Of a stretch of DNA of 6,509 bases, positions 1-6,028 are shown in pieces. The stretch lies in NCBI GenBank assembly GCA_003524335.1, contig DQHV01000401.1:1-6509 (forward strand). Reading direction: 5' to 3'. The notes beneath the pieces are model-generated. The model saw only the letters and a program-made list of their open reading frames with translations. It was not told where the DNA came from and did no database searches. Made by a program: the position numbers and the translations under genes. The number at the start of each line of letters is the position of its first letter. Within the stretch, counting starts at the first letter, position 1. This stretch comes from Candidatus Aminicenantota bacterium (GTDB taxonomy: Bacteria > Acidobacteriota > Aminicenantia > Aminicenantales > UBA8522).

Positions 1-522
1 ATCCAGGCAGAGCGTCCCGAGGCCCGCGACCCGGACGGACAAGTGTGGCACACCGTCCGCGACTCCTACTATTATGAATGGACTCTTGGGGACAAACACA
101 GAAGCGGGGGGCAGTGGGCTATCTGGGAGGCCGCCTACACTCCCATCGGCGAGGACGGATATCCGAAACCCCTTTGGGACTGGAAAACGGGGAAAATCGA
201 CCATGAAGTCGCGGAGCAATGGAAGAAATTCGATCTCCGGGACTATCTCGAAAACAACTGGTCCTGGCTGGGGCCGAAGCTGGCCGGGAAGCTCCATGTC
301 TATGTGGGCGATATGGACACGTTCTATCTGAACAACGCGGTCGTCCTCCTCGAAAAATTCCTGGAAAGCACAAAGGATCCTTACTATGCCGGTGTCGTCA
401 AATACGGGGACAGGAGGCCGCACTGTTGGGGTCCAAACAGCGCCGAACTCTACCAGCTTTTCAAAGAGCACATCGTGAAAAACGCACCGGCGGGCGAGGA
501 TACATCTCTGTGGAACTATTGA
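1..522 (+). CDS. Alpha/beta-hydrolase (putative esterase)-like protein, 3' part only
   Basis: The reading frame is open from the first base of the window to a TGA at 520-522, giving the last 173 residues of a longer protein whose start lies outside. The fragment is rich in aromatic residues (for example DSYYYEW and NNWSWLGP). A beta-strand-like stretch, KLHVYVGDMD (residues 97-106), precedes a helix, and RRPHCWGP (138-145) follows. A strand ending in GDxD and then a late His-containing loop is how the acid and His of an alpha/beta-hydrolase catalytic triad are usually placed, so D104 or D106 and H141 are candidates; the nucleophile elbow would lie upstream. From memory it resembles the C-terminus of large uncharacterised esterase-like proteins. 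The function is inferred and the substrate unknown. A GTG at 43 is in frame but is internal, because the frame continues upstream of it. Confidence 0.5.
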   Translation: MQAERPEARDPDGQVWHTVRDSYYYEWTLGDKHRSGGQWAIWEAAYTPIGEDGYPKPLWDWKTGKIDHEVAEQWKKFDLRDYLENNWSWLGPKLAGKLHVYVGDMDTFYLNNAVVLLEKFLESTKDPYYAGVVKYGDRRPHCWGPNSAELYQLFKEHIVKNAPAGEDTSLWNY

Positions 523-565
523 GCGAAACGACCAATTAGGGAGAAAGGACCATGGCAAAGCCATC

Positions 566-982
566 ATGAAATGGGGTTCTCTTGTCCTTCTGGCTGCTTT
601 CTTGCTGCCCGGTTTCGACAGGCGCCTCGGCTGGTCATCGGTTCCCGTAGCCGTCGTCATGCTCGCCGACCTTATTGTATTGACTAGGTACGGTCTTTTT
701 GTCCTCGTCCTGAAAGAAAACAGATACGCTTCGCGAGTCATCGAAGTCGCTGAAAAGCAGTCAGTCATCACTACCGGCCCCTATGCCCGAATCCGCCATC
801 CCATGTACCTGGCGGTCCTGAGCATGTACATTCTCAGCCCGTTGGCTTTAGGTTCCTACTGGGCAGTGCTCCCGGCTCTCCTGCTGATCTTTGTCTTGGT
901 CGCCAGGATCAGGAACGAAGAAAAAGTGCTGACGCAAGAGCTCGAAGGGTATCGGGAGTACTTGCAGCGTGTCAGATTCTGA
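566..982 (+). CDS. ICMT/PEMT-like membrane methyltransferase, shortened at both ends (possible pseudogene)
   Basis: This 138-residue product resembles bacterial isoprenylcysteine carboxyl methyltransferase-family proteins, integral membrane enzymes that use S-adenosylmethionine. The family signature is clear: ENRYASRVI, then TGPYARIRHPMYL (about residues 70-82, the SAM-binding region), two hydrophobic helices, and RNEEKVLTQELEGYREYLQRV near the end, with the catalytic-region Glu pair. Two features suggest decay. Family members usually run to about 200 residues with two further N-terminal helices, and here those would fall inside the preceding gene. The usual C-terminal ending (R-LIPG-W) is found directly after the TGA: codons 983-1003 read LIPGIW and then stop, so one C-to-T change of CGA to TGA at 980 would explain the loss. 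A ribosome site at 540-549 suits the ATG at 552 (MAKPS, then stop) better than the ATG at 566, hinting at a frameshift. The physiological substrate is unknown. Confidence 0.75.
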   Translation: MKWGSLVLLAAFLLPGFDRRLGWSSVPVAVVMLADLIVLTRYGLFVLVLKENRYASRVIEVAEKQSVITTGPYARIRHPMYLAVLSMYILSPLALGSYWAVLPALLLIFVLVARIRNEEKVLTQELEGYREYLQRVRF

Positions 983-1043
983 TTGATCCCGGGGATCTGG
1001 TGAGGATTGTCCCGGGCACTACCGTTGACATTATCGGAGATCG

Positions 1044-1241
1044 ATGTCGGAAAAGGATGTTGTCCATGAGATGTTCGGTGCGAAACGGGATTTTCATAAT
1101 ATCACGGACGCGGTGACGATCCGGTATGAGAGCTTTTTCGATAACGCGCCGCCCGACTGGGACAAGGTGCTCAACGGTCCTCCGGACCGGGTTGCCTGGT
1201 TGAAGTCCAAGTTTCAGGTAAGACTGAAGTCCAAAGAATGA
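1044..1241 (+). CDS. Hypothetical 65-residue protein
   Basis: I do not recognise this protein. It is small, charged and soluble-looking, with no signal peptide or membrane helix. The middle reads DFHNITDAVTIRYESF and the end PPDRVAWLKSKF. The start is supported by a GGAG at 1036-1039, four bases before the ATG, and an in-frame stop at 1026-1028 rules out extension upstream. Codon use looks like that of the neighbours. Near the end, the 10-base string TGAAGTCCAA occurs at 1201-1210 and again at 1225-1234, in the same codon phase, giving LKSK twice, so the tail may be a local duplication. The stop codon overlaps an ATG at 1238 (ATGA), but the next gene more likely starts at 1292. It could be a real small gene or a leftover fragment of a longer one. 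Confidence 0.45.
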   Translation: MSEKDVVHEMFGAKRDFHNITDAVTIRYESFFDNAPPDWDKVLNGPPDRVAWLKSKFQVRLKSKE

Positions 1242-1279
1242 AAACCGTTATTGCCGGTTCAATTTTAAAACATGAGTCC

Positions 1280-1286
1280 AAGGAGG
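1280..1286 (+). promoter_or_regulatory. Ribosome binding site deciding the 1292 start
   Basis: AAGGAGG lies five bases before the ATG at 1292. The earlier in-frame ATG at 1238 has no comparable site, so this motif sets the start and places the twin-arginine motif at the very N-terminus. Confidence 0.8.
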
Positions 1287-1291
1287 AAGTC

Positions 1292-1717
1292 ATGAAGAGA
1301 CGAGATTTCCTGGGAAAATCGGGCTGCGGGATGGCCGCTTTCCTGGCCGCTCAGGGCCTGCCCAATCCCCTCGAGGGGGGCCAGCAGCAGCAACAACAAA
1401 CCCCGCCGCCGGCCCAGAAACGGAGGAAGTACAAGCTCGAGATCGAAATCTATGAGGCGCGGCCAGATACCTGGTGTCACAAAAAGGGGGATAAATTTGC
1501 CTATCCACAGGACATCGGGAAGATCTGCCCGTGGCTTCTCAGCAGCCTGCATGATTTTCTGCGCCTGCTCGAGCAGGGCGTAGCACTGCCCTGGAAATAC
1601 GAGGGAACTCCGTACGAGAAAGTGATCGATCCCGAAGGCGTCACGACGGAGTACGTTCGCTGTCCGGATCCGACTTCCAACCTCGTGGCCAAGATCACCC
1701 GCACGGCGATGCCCTAA
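1292..1717 (+). CDS. Tat-exported TIGR04076-family protein with glutamine-rich linker
   Basis: The product has 141 residues. The N-terminus KRRDFLGKSG followed by a short hydrophobic run (residues 13-23) is a twin-arginine signal peptide, so export of a folded protein is expected. A low-complexity linker follows: six Gln at 31-36, then PPP and a basic KRRK. The domain from about residue 46 to 137 starts with an alternating strand (KYKLEIEIYEAR) and has WCHKKGD (C62), GKICPW (C79) and YVRCPDP (C124), ending in a V-K-T-R strand. This spacing resembles the small uncharacterised TIGR04076 family, which is usually about 90 residues and cytoplasmic. Its three cysteines could bind a metal or cofactor, which would fit Tat export, but that is inference. 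Starting at 1238 instead would add 18 residues. The next gene also encodes a Tat substrate, so the two may act together in the periplasm. Confidence 0.72.
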   Translation: MKRRDFLGKSGCGMAAFLAAQGLPNPLEGGQQQQQQTPPPAQKRRKYKLEIEIYEARPDTWCHKKGDKFAYPQDIGKICPWLLSSLHDFLRLLEQGVALPWKYEGTPYEKVIDPEGVTTEYVRCPDPTSNLVAKITRTAMP

Positions 1718-1763
1718 AAACACGAATAATCCTATTTCCCTTCCCCAGGCCTTTTCCCAACTC

Positions 1764-1791
1764 TTGACACGGGATAGCCCTCCAACATAAG
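1764..1791 (+). promoter_or_regulatory. Probable sigma70 promoter for the 1861 gene
   Basis: A perfect TTGACA (1764-1769) is followed after 16 bases by CATAAG (1786-1791), matching TATAAT at four of six positions. It would give an untranslated leader of about 60 bases before the ATG at 1861, and suggests the isomerase-like gene can be transcribed apart from the gene before it. No convincing terminator is visible in 1718-1763. Confidence 0.5.
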
Positions 1792-1860
1792 TAATGGGAG
1801 ATGAGGGCGCCCGACACGATCTCGGCTCCCCACGATACATGATAGGGAGAAGATTTCGTC

Positions 1861-3435
1861 ATGAATAAAAAAGAACCGACCACAGAGTCGCGGATTCAGC
1901 CGCGCTGCTGCCCGAGCGGTCATCCGATCGGGAGAGCGAACCGGGGATTCAGCCGCCGGACATTTCTCAAAGGCATGGGAGCGACAGCTGTCGCCGGAAT
2001 GGCCTTGGGCAAGATCTCCTGGCCGCTTCCGCTGACCGAGGACATGGACCCGGATGCCGGCCTCATCCGCCGGCCCCTGAAGGTCAAACCGATCCTCGTC
2101 TACGATATCCCTTCCCGCAGGCCCCAGACAAGCTGGCGGAGTTGGGGCGGTGTGCAGACGCGGGCCGCGGTCGACGAGGAGTCCGGGCGGATCCGGGGAG
2201 AGCTCGAAAGACTCCGCGCCGCCGCCGACTTCCCCGTCGAGTTCCTCCCCCTGTCGGCCGTGCGAAAGGCCGCGGATCTTTCCTCGATGGCTGACCTCGC
2301 TGGTTCCGATGCAATCCTCCTTTACGCGGCGGGGGGTTGGATGGATGTCCTCGACACCCTGGGGGGGATGGGAAAGGATATGGTCGTTTTCTGCCGCCAC
2401 CGCTCGGGCCCCGTCTATCTCTGGTATGAGATCGTGAGCCCCCGTTACCTTCGCCAGCACACGGACGCCGCAGCCGTCAAGGGCGTTGCCGATGAGGACG
2501 TCGTCATTGACAGCCAGGAGGAAATCCTCTGGCGTTTAAGGGGGCTGGCCGGCTTGCGGAATACGTTGAATACGCGGGTTTTGGCCGTAGGCGGCCCCGA
2601 CGCCTGGTCCCAGCCGGCAGGAGTCGTGCCCAAGCTCGTCGAGAACATCTGGAAGTTCGACATCCGAACCATCCTCTATGAGGATCTGGGCAAACTGATC
2701 CAGGCGGCGCGCGCCGACGGGGAAGCCGTGAAAAAAGCGCATGAGCAGGCGGCAGCCTACCTGAGCACTCCCGGGACGACTCTCGAGACCGAACGGTCGT
2801 TTGTCGAGAACGCTTTCCTGCTCGAGCAGGTCTTCCGCGGCCTGATGAAACAGGCGGACTGCCGGGCCATCACCATCAACGGCTGCATGGGCACGATCAT
2901 GCCCCTGGCCGAGACTTCAGCCTGCCTCACGCTGAGCCTCCTCAACGATGCCGGCTATCTCGCCTTCTGCGAGTCCGACTTCGTGGTCATCCCGTCGGGC
3001 ATACTGCTGGCCAATATCTCGGGCCGGCCGGTCTTCCTCAACGACCCAACCTATCCGCACGAGGGCGTCATCACCCTGGCCCATTGCACCGCCCCCCGTA
3101 AGATGGACGGCCGGAAGCGCGAGTCGGCCAGGATCCTAACCCATTTCGAATCGGACTACGGGGCGGCGCCCAAAGTGGAAATGAGTCGAGGCCAGGTCGT
3201 AACCAACATCGTTCCGGACTTCGCCTCTAAACGGTGGGCGGGCCTAAAAGGGGAGATCGCCGATGCACCGTTCCTTCCCATCTGCCGCTCCCAGATCGAT
3301 ATCCGGTTCACCTGCGACAGCCTCACTATGGCTCAAAGAATGCCCGGGTTCCACTGGATGACCGGCTATGGGGATTCGCTTCGCGAGACGGGCTATGCCC
3401 TCCGGCGGGTGAATATCGGTTGGGATGTCCTTTAG
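1861..3435 (+). CDS. Tat-exported protein resembling the L-fucose/L-arabinose isomerase fold
   Basis: The 524-residue product has a long charged N-region, then SRRTFLK (residues 31-37) and a hydrophobic stretch to about residue 50, a textbook twin-arginine signal. The rest looks like a two-part sugar-isomerase-like protein. An N-terminal alpha/beta part (about 75-260) carries strands such as KPILVYDIP and DAILLYAAGG. A C-terminal part begins near 330 with AITINGCMG, then ACLTLSLLNDAGYLAFCESD (351-373), VFLNDP (391-396), TLAHCTAP (405-412), THFESDYG (427-434) and PFLPICRSQIDI (470-481). E371, D395 and H408 are plausible equivalents of the Glu/Asp/His metal ligands of fucose isomerase; this comes from recall of the family pattern, not an alignment. 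AGGGAGA at 1844-1850 supports the ATG. Known fucose and arabinose isomerases are cytoplasmic, so export is odd; it may be a binding or redox protein on the same fold. Confidence 0.72.
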   Translation: MNKKEPTTESRIQPRCCPSGHPIGRANRGFSRRTFLKGMGATAVAGMALGKISWPLPLTEDMDPDAGLIRRPLKVKPILVYDIPSRRPQTSWRSWGGVQTRAAVDEESGRIRGELERLRAAADFPVEFLPLSAVRKAADLSSMADLAGSDAILLYAAGGWMDVLDTLGGMGKDMVVFCRHRSGPVYLWYEIVSPRYLRQHTDAAAVKGVADEDVVIDSQEEILWRLRGLAGLRNTLNTRVLAVGGPDAWSQPAGVVPKLVENIWKFDIRTILYEDLGKLIQAARADGEAVKKAHEQAAAYLSTPGTTLETERSFVENAFLLEQVFRGLMKQADCRAITINGCMGTIMPLAETSACLTLSLLNDAGYLAFCESDFVVIPSGILLANISGRPVFLNDPTYPHEGVITLAHCTAPRKMDGRKRESARILTHFESDYGAAPKVEMSRGQVVTNIVPDFASKRWAGLKGEIADAPFLPICRSQIDIRFTCDSLTMAQRMPGFHWMTGYGDSLRETGYALRRVNIGWDVL

Positions 3436-3454
3436 TTTGCGGTCATATTGAGTT

Positions 3455-3551
3455 CCCCTCGTTAGCAAAGAGGGGTTAGGGGAGATTTTATAAATCATAA
3501 GCCACTCCATTGTTCTTAAAATCCCCCCTCGCCCCCCTTTTCCAAAGGGGG
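3455..3551. repeat. 97-bp element with imperfect terminal inverted repeats (MITE-like or palindromic repeat)
   Basis: The left arm (3455-3489) and the right arm (3518-3551) are imperfect inverse complements: over the inner 24 bases, 19 positions match, including the six bases nearest the centre (GATTTT against AAAATC). Each arm also folds on itself: CCCCTC with GAGGGG (3455-3460 and 3470-3475) on the left, and CCCCCTTT with AAAGGGGG (3533-3540 and 3544-3551) around a three-base loop on the right. The centre (3490-3517) is AT-rich and has no gene. G/C-run elements of this look are scattered between genes in many bacteria and produce spurious peptides such as PFGKGGRGGI. It begins 19 bases after the isomerase-like gene, so it may also stop transcription there. 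Confidence 0.7.
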
Positions 3552-3905
3552 ATAATATAGATGACACGTATATCTTTATGAAGTTTTTACCCACTCACTT
3601 ACCCGAAGACCCCTTTTTCTTTCCGAAAAATAGGTCCTCATATCAAGCGCGGACGCAGCGACCATAGAGGGTTTGGCCGGAGAATGCCCCTTGAGAGGTG
3701 CGGGCTGTTGTCAGCAAAAGGGGGGTTGATGATGGGAACCAAAAAGGTGGGGGCTTTCTCCAGCCCGCGCAAGAAAGCCACAATCATTATAACACGGAAA
3801 AAGCAAAAGTAAAGATTTTTTTTAAAAAATTAAAAAATATTTTGCGGTTGAATTTTCCCCGGAGATTTTGGAAAATAAACCCGGCCGTCGCGGCGAGGAG
3901 GACCG
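3552..3905. other. Non-coding spacer with a hairpin and an AT-rich tract
   Basis: I see no supportable gene here. The first part has mixed composition and G-rich runs. A perfect 8-bp stem, GGCTTTCT (3752-3759) with AGAAAGCC (3772-3779) around a 12-base loop, is not followed by a T run, so it is not an ordinary terminator. From about 3782 to 3850 the sequence becomes almost pure A/T, in sharp contrast with its surroundings, and ends about 55 bases before the DUF3467 start; it may be the promoter or UP-element region of that gene. I could not settle on a -35/-10 pair with good spacing. The spacer could hide a small RNA, but no known riboswitch core was recognised. Confidence 0.4.
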
Positions 3906-4187
3906 ATGGAAGAAAAAAAGATCGACATCAAAGTGGACGAGGAGATCGCCCGCGGACAGTATTCGAACGTCGCCGCGATCCGTCACACCCGGGAGGAGTT
4001 CATCTTTGACTTCGCCTTCGTCTTTCCCGACGGGCCCATGGGTAAGCTGCTGTCGCGTCTTATCCTGAGCCCGGCTCACGCCAAGAGGTTTTTGGAAGCC
4101 CTGCAGGCCAATGTCCGGCGCTACGAGGATAGCTTCGGCTCCATCGTTCCGTCCGAGCCGCCGCCGTCCGTCGGGTTCGTGCACTGA
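3906..4187 (+). CDS. DUF3467 domain-containing protein
   Basis: The 93-residue product matches the DUF3467 pattern along nearly its whole length: KIDIKVDEEIARGQYSNVA (5-23), HTREEFIFDFAFVFP (27-41), a SRLILSPAHAKRFLEAL segment (50-66) and RRYEDSFGSI (71-80), with a short Pro-rich tail. The family is small, soluble and widespread in bacteria, and its function is not known. There is no signal peptide, so it should be cytoplasmic. AGGAGG at 3896-3901, four bases before the ATG, fixes the start. The SCP2 gene begins 30 bases downstream with a very similar translation start (GAGG...ACC then ATG), so the two are probably cotranscribed from the AT-rich region upstream. Confidence 0.9.
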   Translation: MEEKKIDIKVDEEIARGQYSNVAAIRHTREEFIFDFAFVFPDGPMGKLLSRLILSPAHAKRFLEALQANVRRYEDSFGSIVPSEPPPSVGFVH

Positions 4188-4217
4188 CATTTCCGTACGC
4201 TCAGAGGAGGGAGGACC

Positions 4218-4646
4218 ATGCCGTATTTTAAAGACCCAAAAGAGATGCTCGATATCCAACGCGTCTTTTTCGATAAGGTCGCTTCCGACCCGGAGATCGG
4301 CCCTAAGCTCCGGGCCTCGAACCTCATCATCCGGTTTGTGTCCCATGACCCCGCGGGTGTGGTGACCATCGACTGCCGCGGGGCCGCCGGCGAAGGGAAG
4401 CACTTCACCACGACGTTCGGCGAGAGCGACCTCCGGCCGGACATCACGCTGACGACTTCGGCCGATCTCGGCCATGAGTTCTGGCTGGGCCGGGCCAATA
4501 TAGTCAACGCCCTGTTCAGCGGAAAGGCAAAGGCGGCGGGCGATGTCACGCTGGCGATGAAATTCATGCCCGCGCTTAAGCCGATAGCCGACATCTACAA
4601 GCGGGTGCTGACATCGCTGGGTCGCCAGGACCTGGTCCTGAAATAA
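4218..4646 (+). CDS. SCP2 sterol-binding domain protein
   Basis: The 142-residue product is a stand-alone SCP2-type domain, an alpha/beta fold with a hydrophobic tunnel that binds lipids or acyl-CoA-like ligands. An N-terminal helix (about 7-24) is followed by strands LIIRFVSHD and GVVTIDCRG (36-55), the characteristic PDITLTTSADLGHEFWLGRANIVNALFSGKAKAAGDV stretch split here as PDITLTTSADLGHEFWLG (74-91) and NALFSGKAKAAGDV (97-110), and a helical end with MKFMPALKPIADIY (114-127). It has no signal peptide, so it should be cytoplasmic. GAGGAGG at 4204-4210 precedes the ATG by seven bases. It probably shares a transcript with DUF3467 and lies just before a FadL-like porin, which fits a role in handling hydrophobic molecules; the actual ligand is unknown. 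Confidence 0.88.
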   Translation: MPYFKDPKEMLDIQRVFFDKVASDPEIGPKLRASNLIIRFVSHDPAGVVTIDCRGAAGEGKHFTTTFGESDLRPDITLTTSADLGHEFWLGRANIVNALFSGKAKAAGDVTLAMKFMPALKPIADIYKRVLTSLGRQDLVLK

Positions 4647-4666
4647 GGGGAAAAGAGGAAAGATTG

Positions 4667-4689
4667 GGCTTGACAGAAGCCTTTTTTTT
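4667..4689 (+). terminator. Probable intrinsic terminator after the SCP2 gene
   Basis: GGCTT (4667-4671) and AAGCC (4677-4681) form a perfect five-base stem around GACAG, followed at once by eight T residues (4682-4689). It lies 20 bases after the SCP2 stop. The stem is short but G/C-anchored. It overlaps the -35 box of the promoter proposed for the next gene. Confidence 0.55.
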
Positions 4690-4696
4690 ATATAAA
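4670..4696 (+). promoter_or_regulatory. Probable sigma70 promoter for the FadL-like gene
   Basis: A perfect TTGACA (4670-4675) and TATAAA (4691-4696) are separated by 15 bases, a little under the usual 16-18. Transcription would start near 4703, about 35 bases before the TTG start codon. The -35 box lies in the stem and loop of the hairpin at 4667-4681. Confidence 0.5.
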
Positions 4697-4725
4697 TGTG
4701 GGGGCAAGATTAAGGCTTTAAACCC

Positions 4726-4732
4726 AAGGAGG
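4726..4732 (+). promoter_or_regulatory. Ribosome binding site supporting the TTG start at 4738
   Basis: AAGGAGG lies five bases before TTG at 4738, and the frame opens there directly into a signal peptide. No ATG or GTG in this frame is similarly placed, so the gene uses a TTG start. Confidence 0.8.
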
Positions 4733-4737
4733 TTGAA

Positions 4738-6003
4738 TTGAAAAGAATCTTGACAGTGGCCGTATTCGTTGCGGTCCTGCTGGCGCAGGCCAATATCGGT
4801 TCGGGCGCCGGGTTCCTCATCTACGAGCACGGAGCCGCGGCGATGGCCATGGCCGGGGCGTTCGTCTCGCTGGCCAACGACCCCTCCGCCATCTGGCACA
4901 ACCCGGCGGGCATCGCTTTCCTCAAAGGGACGCATGTCTCTGTGGGAACGACGCTGATCACGTCGAACAGCACGATGAACCTGACTCAATGGCCCTATCC
5001 CCAGCCGCAAAAGGTCTGGGAACAGGACAAACAGGTCTTCTTCCCATCGACGGTTTATCTCACCCAGAGCATCGGCGATAAGGTCACCCTGGGCTTCGGG
5101 TTTTTCTCCCCCTACGGCCTCGGGGCCTCCTGGCCGGAGGACAACCAGCTCCGCTACCTCGGGTATAAAGACGATATGAAGACCTTCTTCTTCAATCCGA
5201 CGATCGGCGTCAAGCTGACCGACCAGCTGTCGATCGGCGCAGGTTTCTCCTACATTTATTCGACCGTGTTGTTCAAGCTGGTTGAATACACGGACCTCGG
5301 GCCCTATGGAGCCTACGACGTCCCTGCCGAGCTGAAGGGAAACGGCGACTCCTGGGCTTTAAATGCCGGTCTGCTCTACCGGGCCGAAAAGTTCAGTTTC
5401 GGATTCAACTGGCGGAGTGGCTTTGATATTGATTACAAGGGAGACCTGATGCTCGACACCTCGCCCATCCCATCTCCCCTCAGGCCGCTCTTTCCCACGA
5501 AAGCGGGGGGCGACACGACGTTCAAGTTCCCCAACATTTTCGGCGTGGGCGCTTCTGTCAATGTCACCGAGGCATTCCTCTTGACGGCCGATATCCATTA
5601 CGTTCTCTGGAGCCGGTTCGATAAGTACGTCGTGGAATTCGACGATCCCAGGTTGGATCCGTTGGAGACACTCGAAAACTGGAAAGATGCCTTCACCTTC
5701 CGGCTCGGCGGTCAGTACATAATCAGTCCTCAGTTTTCCTTGCGAGCGGGCGTGGTGTACGACCTGACTCCCCAGCCCGTCGAGAGCATGGACCCGCTCC
5801 TTCCCGATGCTAACCGCTTGGCGGGCACCGTGGGCTTCGGCTGGAAGCTGGCCAAGAACCTGGTCCTGGACCTGGCCTTTCAGCACGAAATTTTCAGCGA
5901 CCGGACGAGCCCCAACCGCGACGTTTATCCGTTCAATTTCGGACAGAGCGAATACTCGACCACGGCCAACCTTTTAGGCATCAGCCTGAGCTTTGTATTC
6001 TAA
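4738..6003 (+). CDS. Outer-membrane protein transport protein, OMPP1/FadL/TodX family
   Basis: The 421-residue product starts with a Sec signal peptide (MKRIL, a hydrophobic core at 6-16, likely cleavage after GSGA at 24). The mature N-terminus GFLIYEHGAAAMAMAGAF, then LANDPSAIWHNPAGIA (45-60), is the hallmark of the FadL family: the N-terminal plug segment and the conserved NPAG motif. The rest alternates amphipathic strands typical of a beta-barrel (for example KVTLGFGFFSPYGLG and FSLRAGVVYDLTP) and ends in LGISLSFVF, a C-terminal aromatic residue as used for BAM-dependent assembly. Length is normal for the family. Relatives carry long-chain fatty acids or aromatic hydrocarbons across the outer membrane; the substrate here cannot be read from the sequence. 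Translation starts at TTG. The gene has its own promoter and probably continues into the small gene 25 bases downstream. Confidence 0.93.
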   Translation: MKRILTVAVFVAVLLAQANIGSGAGFLIYEHGAAAMAMAGAFVSLANDPSAIWHNPAGIAFLKGTHVSVGTTLITSNSTMNLTQWPYPQPQKVWEQDKQVFFPSTVYLTQSIGDKVTLGFGFFSPYGLGASWPEDNQLRYLGYKDDMKTFFFNPTIGVKLTDQLSIGAGFSYIYSTVLFKLVEYTDLGPYGAYDVPAELKGNGDSWALNAGLLYRAEKFSFGFNWRSGFDIDYKGDLMLDTSPIPSPLRPLFPTKAGGDTTFKFPNIFGVGASVNVTEAFLLTADIHYVLWSRFDKYVVEFDDPRLDPLETLENWKDAFTFRLGGQYIISPQFSLRAGVVYDLTPQPVESMDPLLPDANRLAGTVGFGWKLAKNLVLDLAFQHEIFSDRTSPNRDVYPFNFGQSEYSTTANLLGISLSFVF

Positions 6004-6013
6004 CGAACTAAAT

Positions 6014-6019
6014 AGGAGG
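6014..6019 (+). promoter_or_regulatory. Ribosome binding site deciding the 6029 start
   Basis: AGGAGG eight bases before ATG at 6029 favours that start over an in-frame ATG-less opening or an earlier ATG at 5993, which lies inside the FadL-like gene and would add 12 residues. Confidence 0.8.
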
Positions 6020-6028
6020 TATAACACT

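Noticed and set aside
980..982. TGA read as selenocysteine or another amino acid
   Set aside because: The family has Arg/Lys at this position, no selenocysteine-type stem-loop is evident just after it, and TGA is used as an ordinary stop for other genes here.
1025..1030. TTGACA as a promoter for the 65-residue ORF
   Set aside because: It is only 13 bases before the ATG, leaving no room for a -10 box and transcription start upstream of the gene.
1732..2460. Long open frame on the minus strand (242 codons)
   Set aside because: It lies opposite the well-supported Tat/isomerase-like gene, its peptide is Arg/Gly/Pro-rich with no recognisable domain, and it has the look of antisense openness in GC-rich coding DNA.
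3244..3594. Minus-strand open frame with PFGKGGRGGI-like peptide
   Set aside because: This peptide is what the G/C-run inverted-repeat element gives when translated; it is a known type of spurious ORF, not a gene.
3724..3745. TTGATGA followed by GGGAACC as a hammerhead-like ribozyme core
   Set aside because: The core differs from CUGANGA and the partner GAAA segment and three stems cannot be drawn.
3698..4009. Plus-strand open frame across the AT-rich spacer
   Set aside because: It crosses into DUF3467 in another frame, has Lys/Asn runs from the AT tract, and no convincing ribosome site.
3822..4475. Minus-strand open frame of 217 codons
   Set aside because: It runs opposite DUF3467 and SCP2, both of which match known families on the + strand; its peptide is low-complexity and charged.
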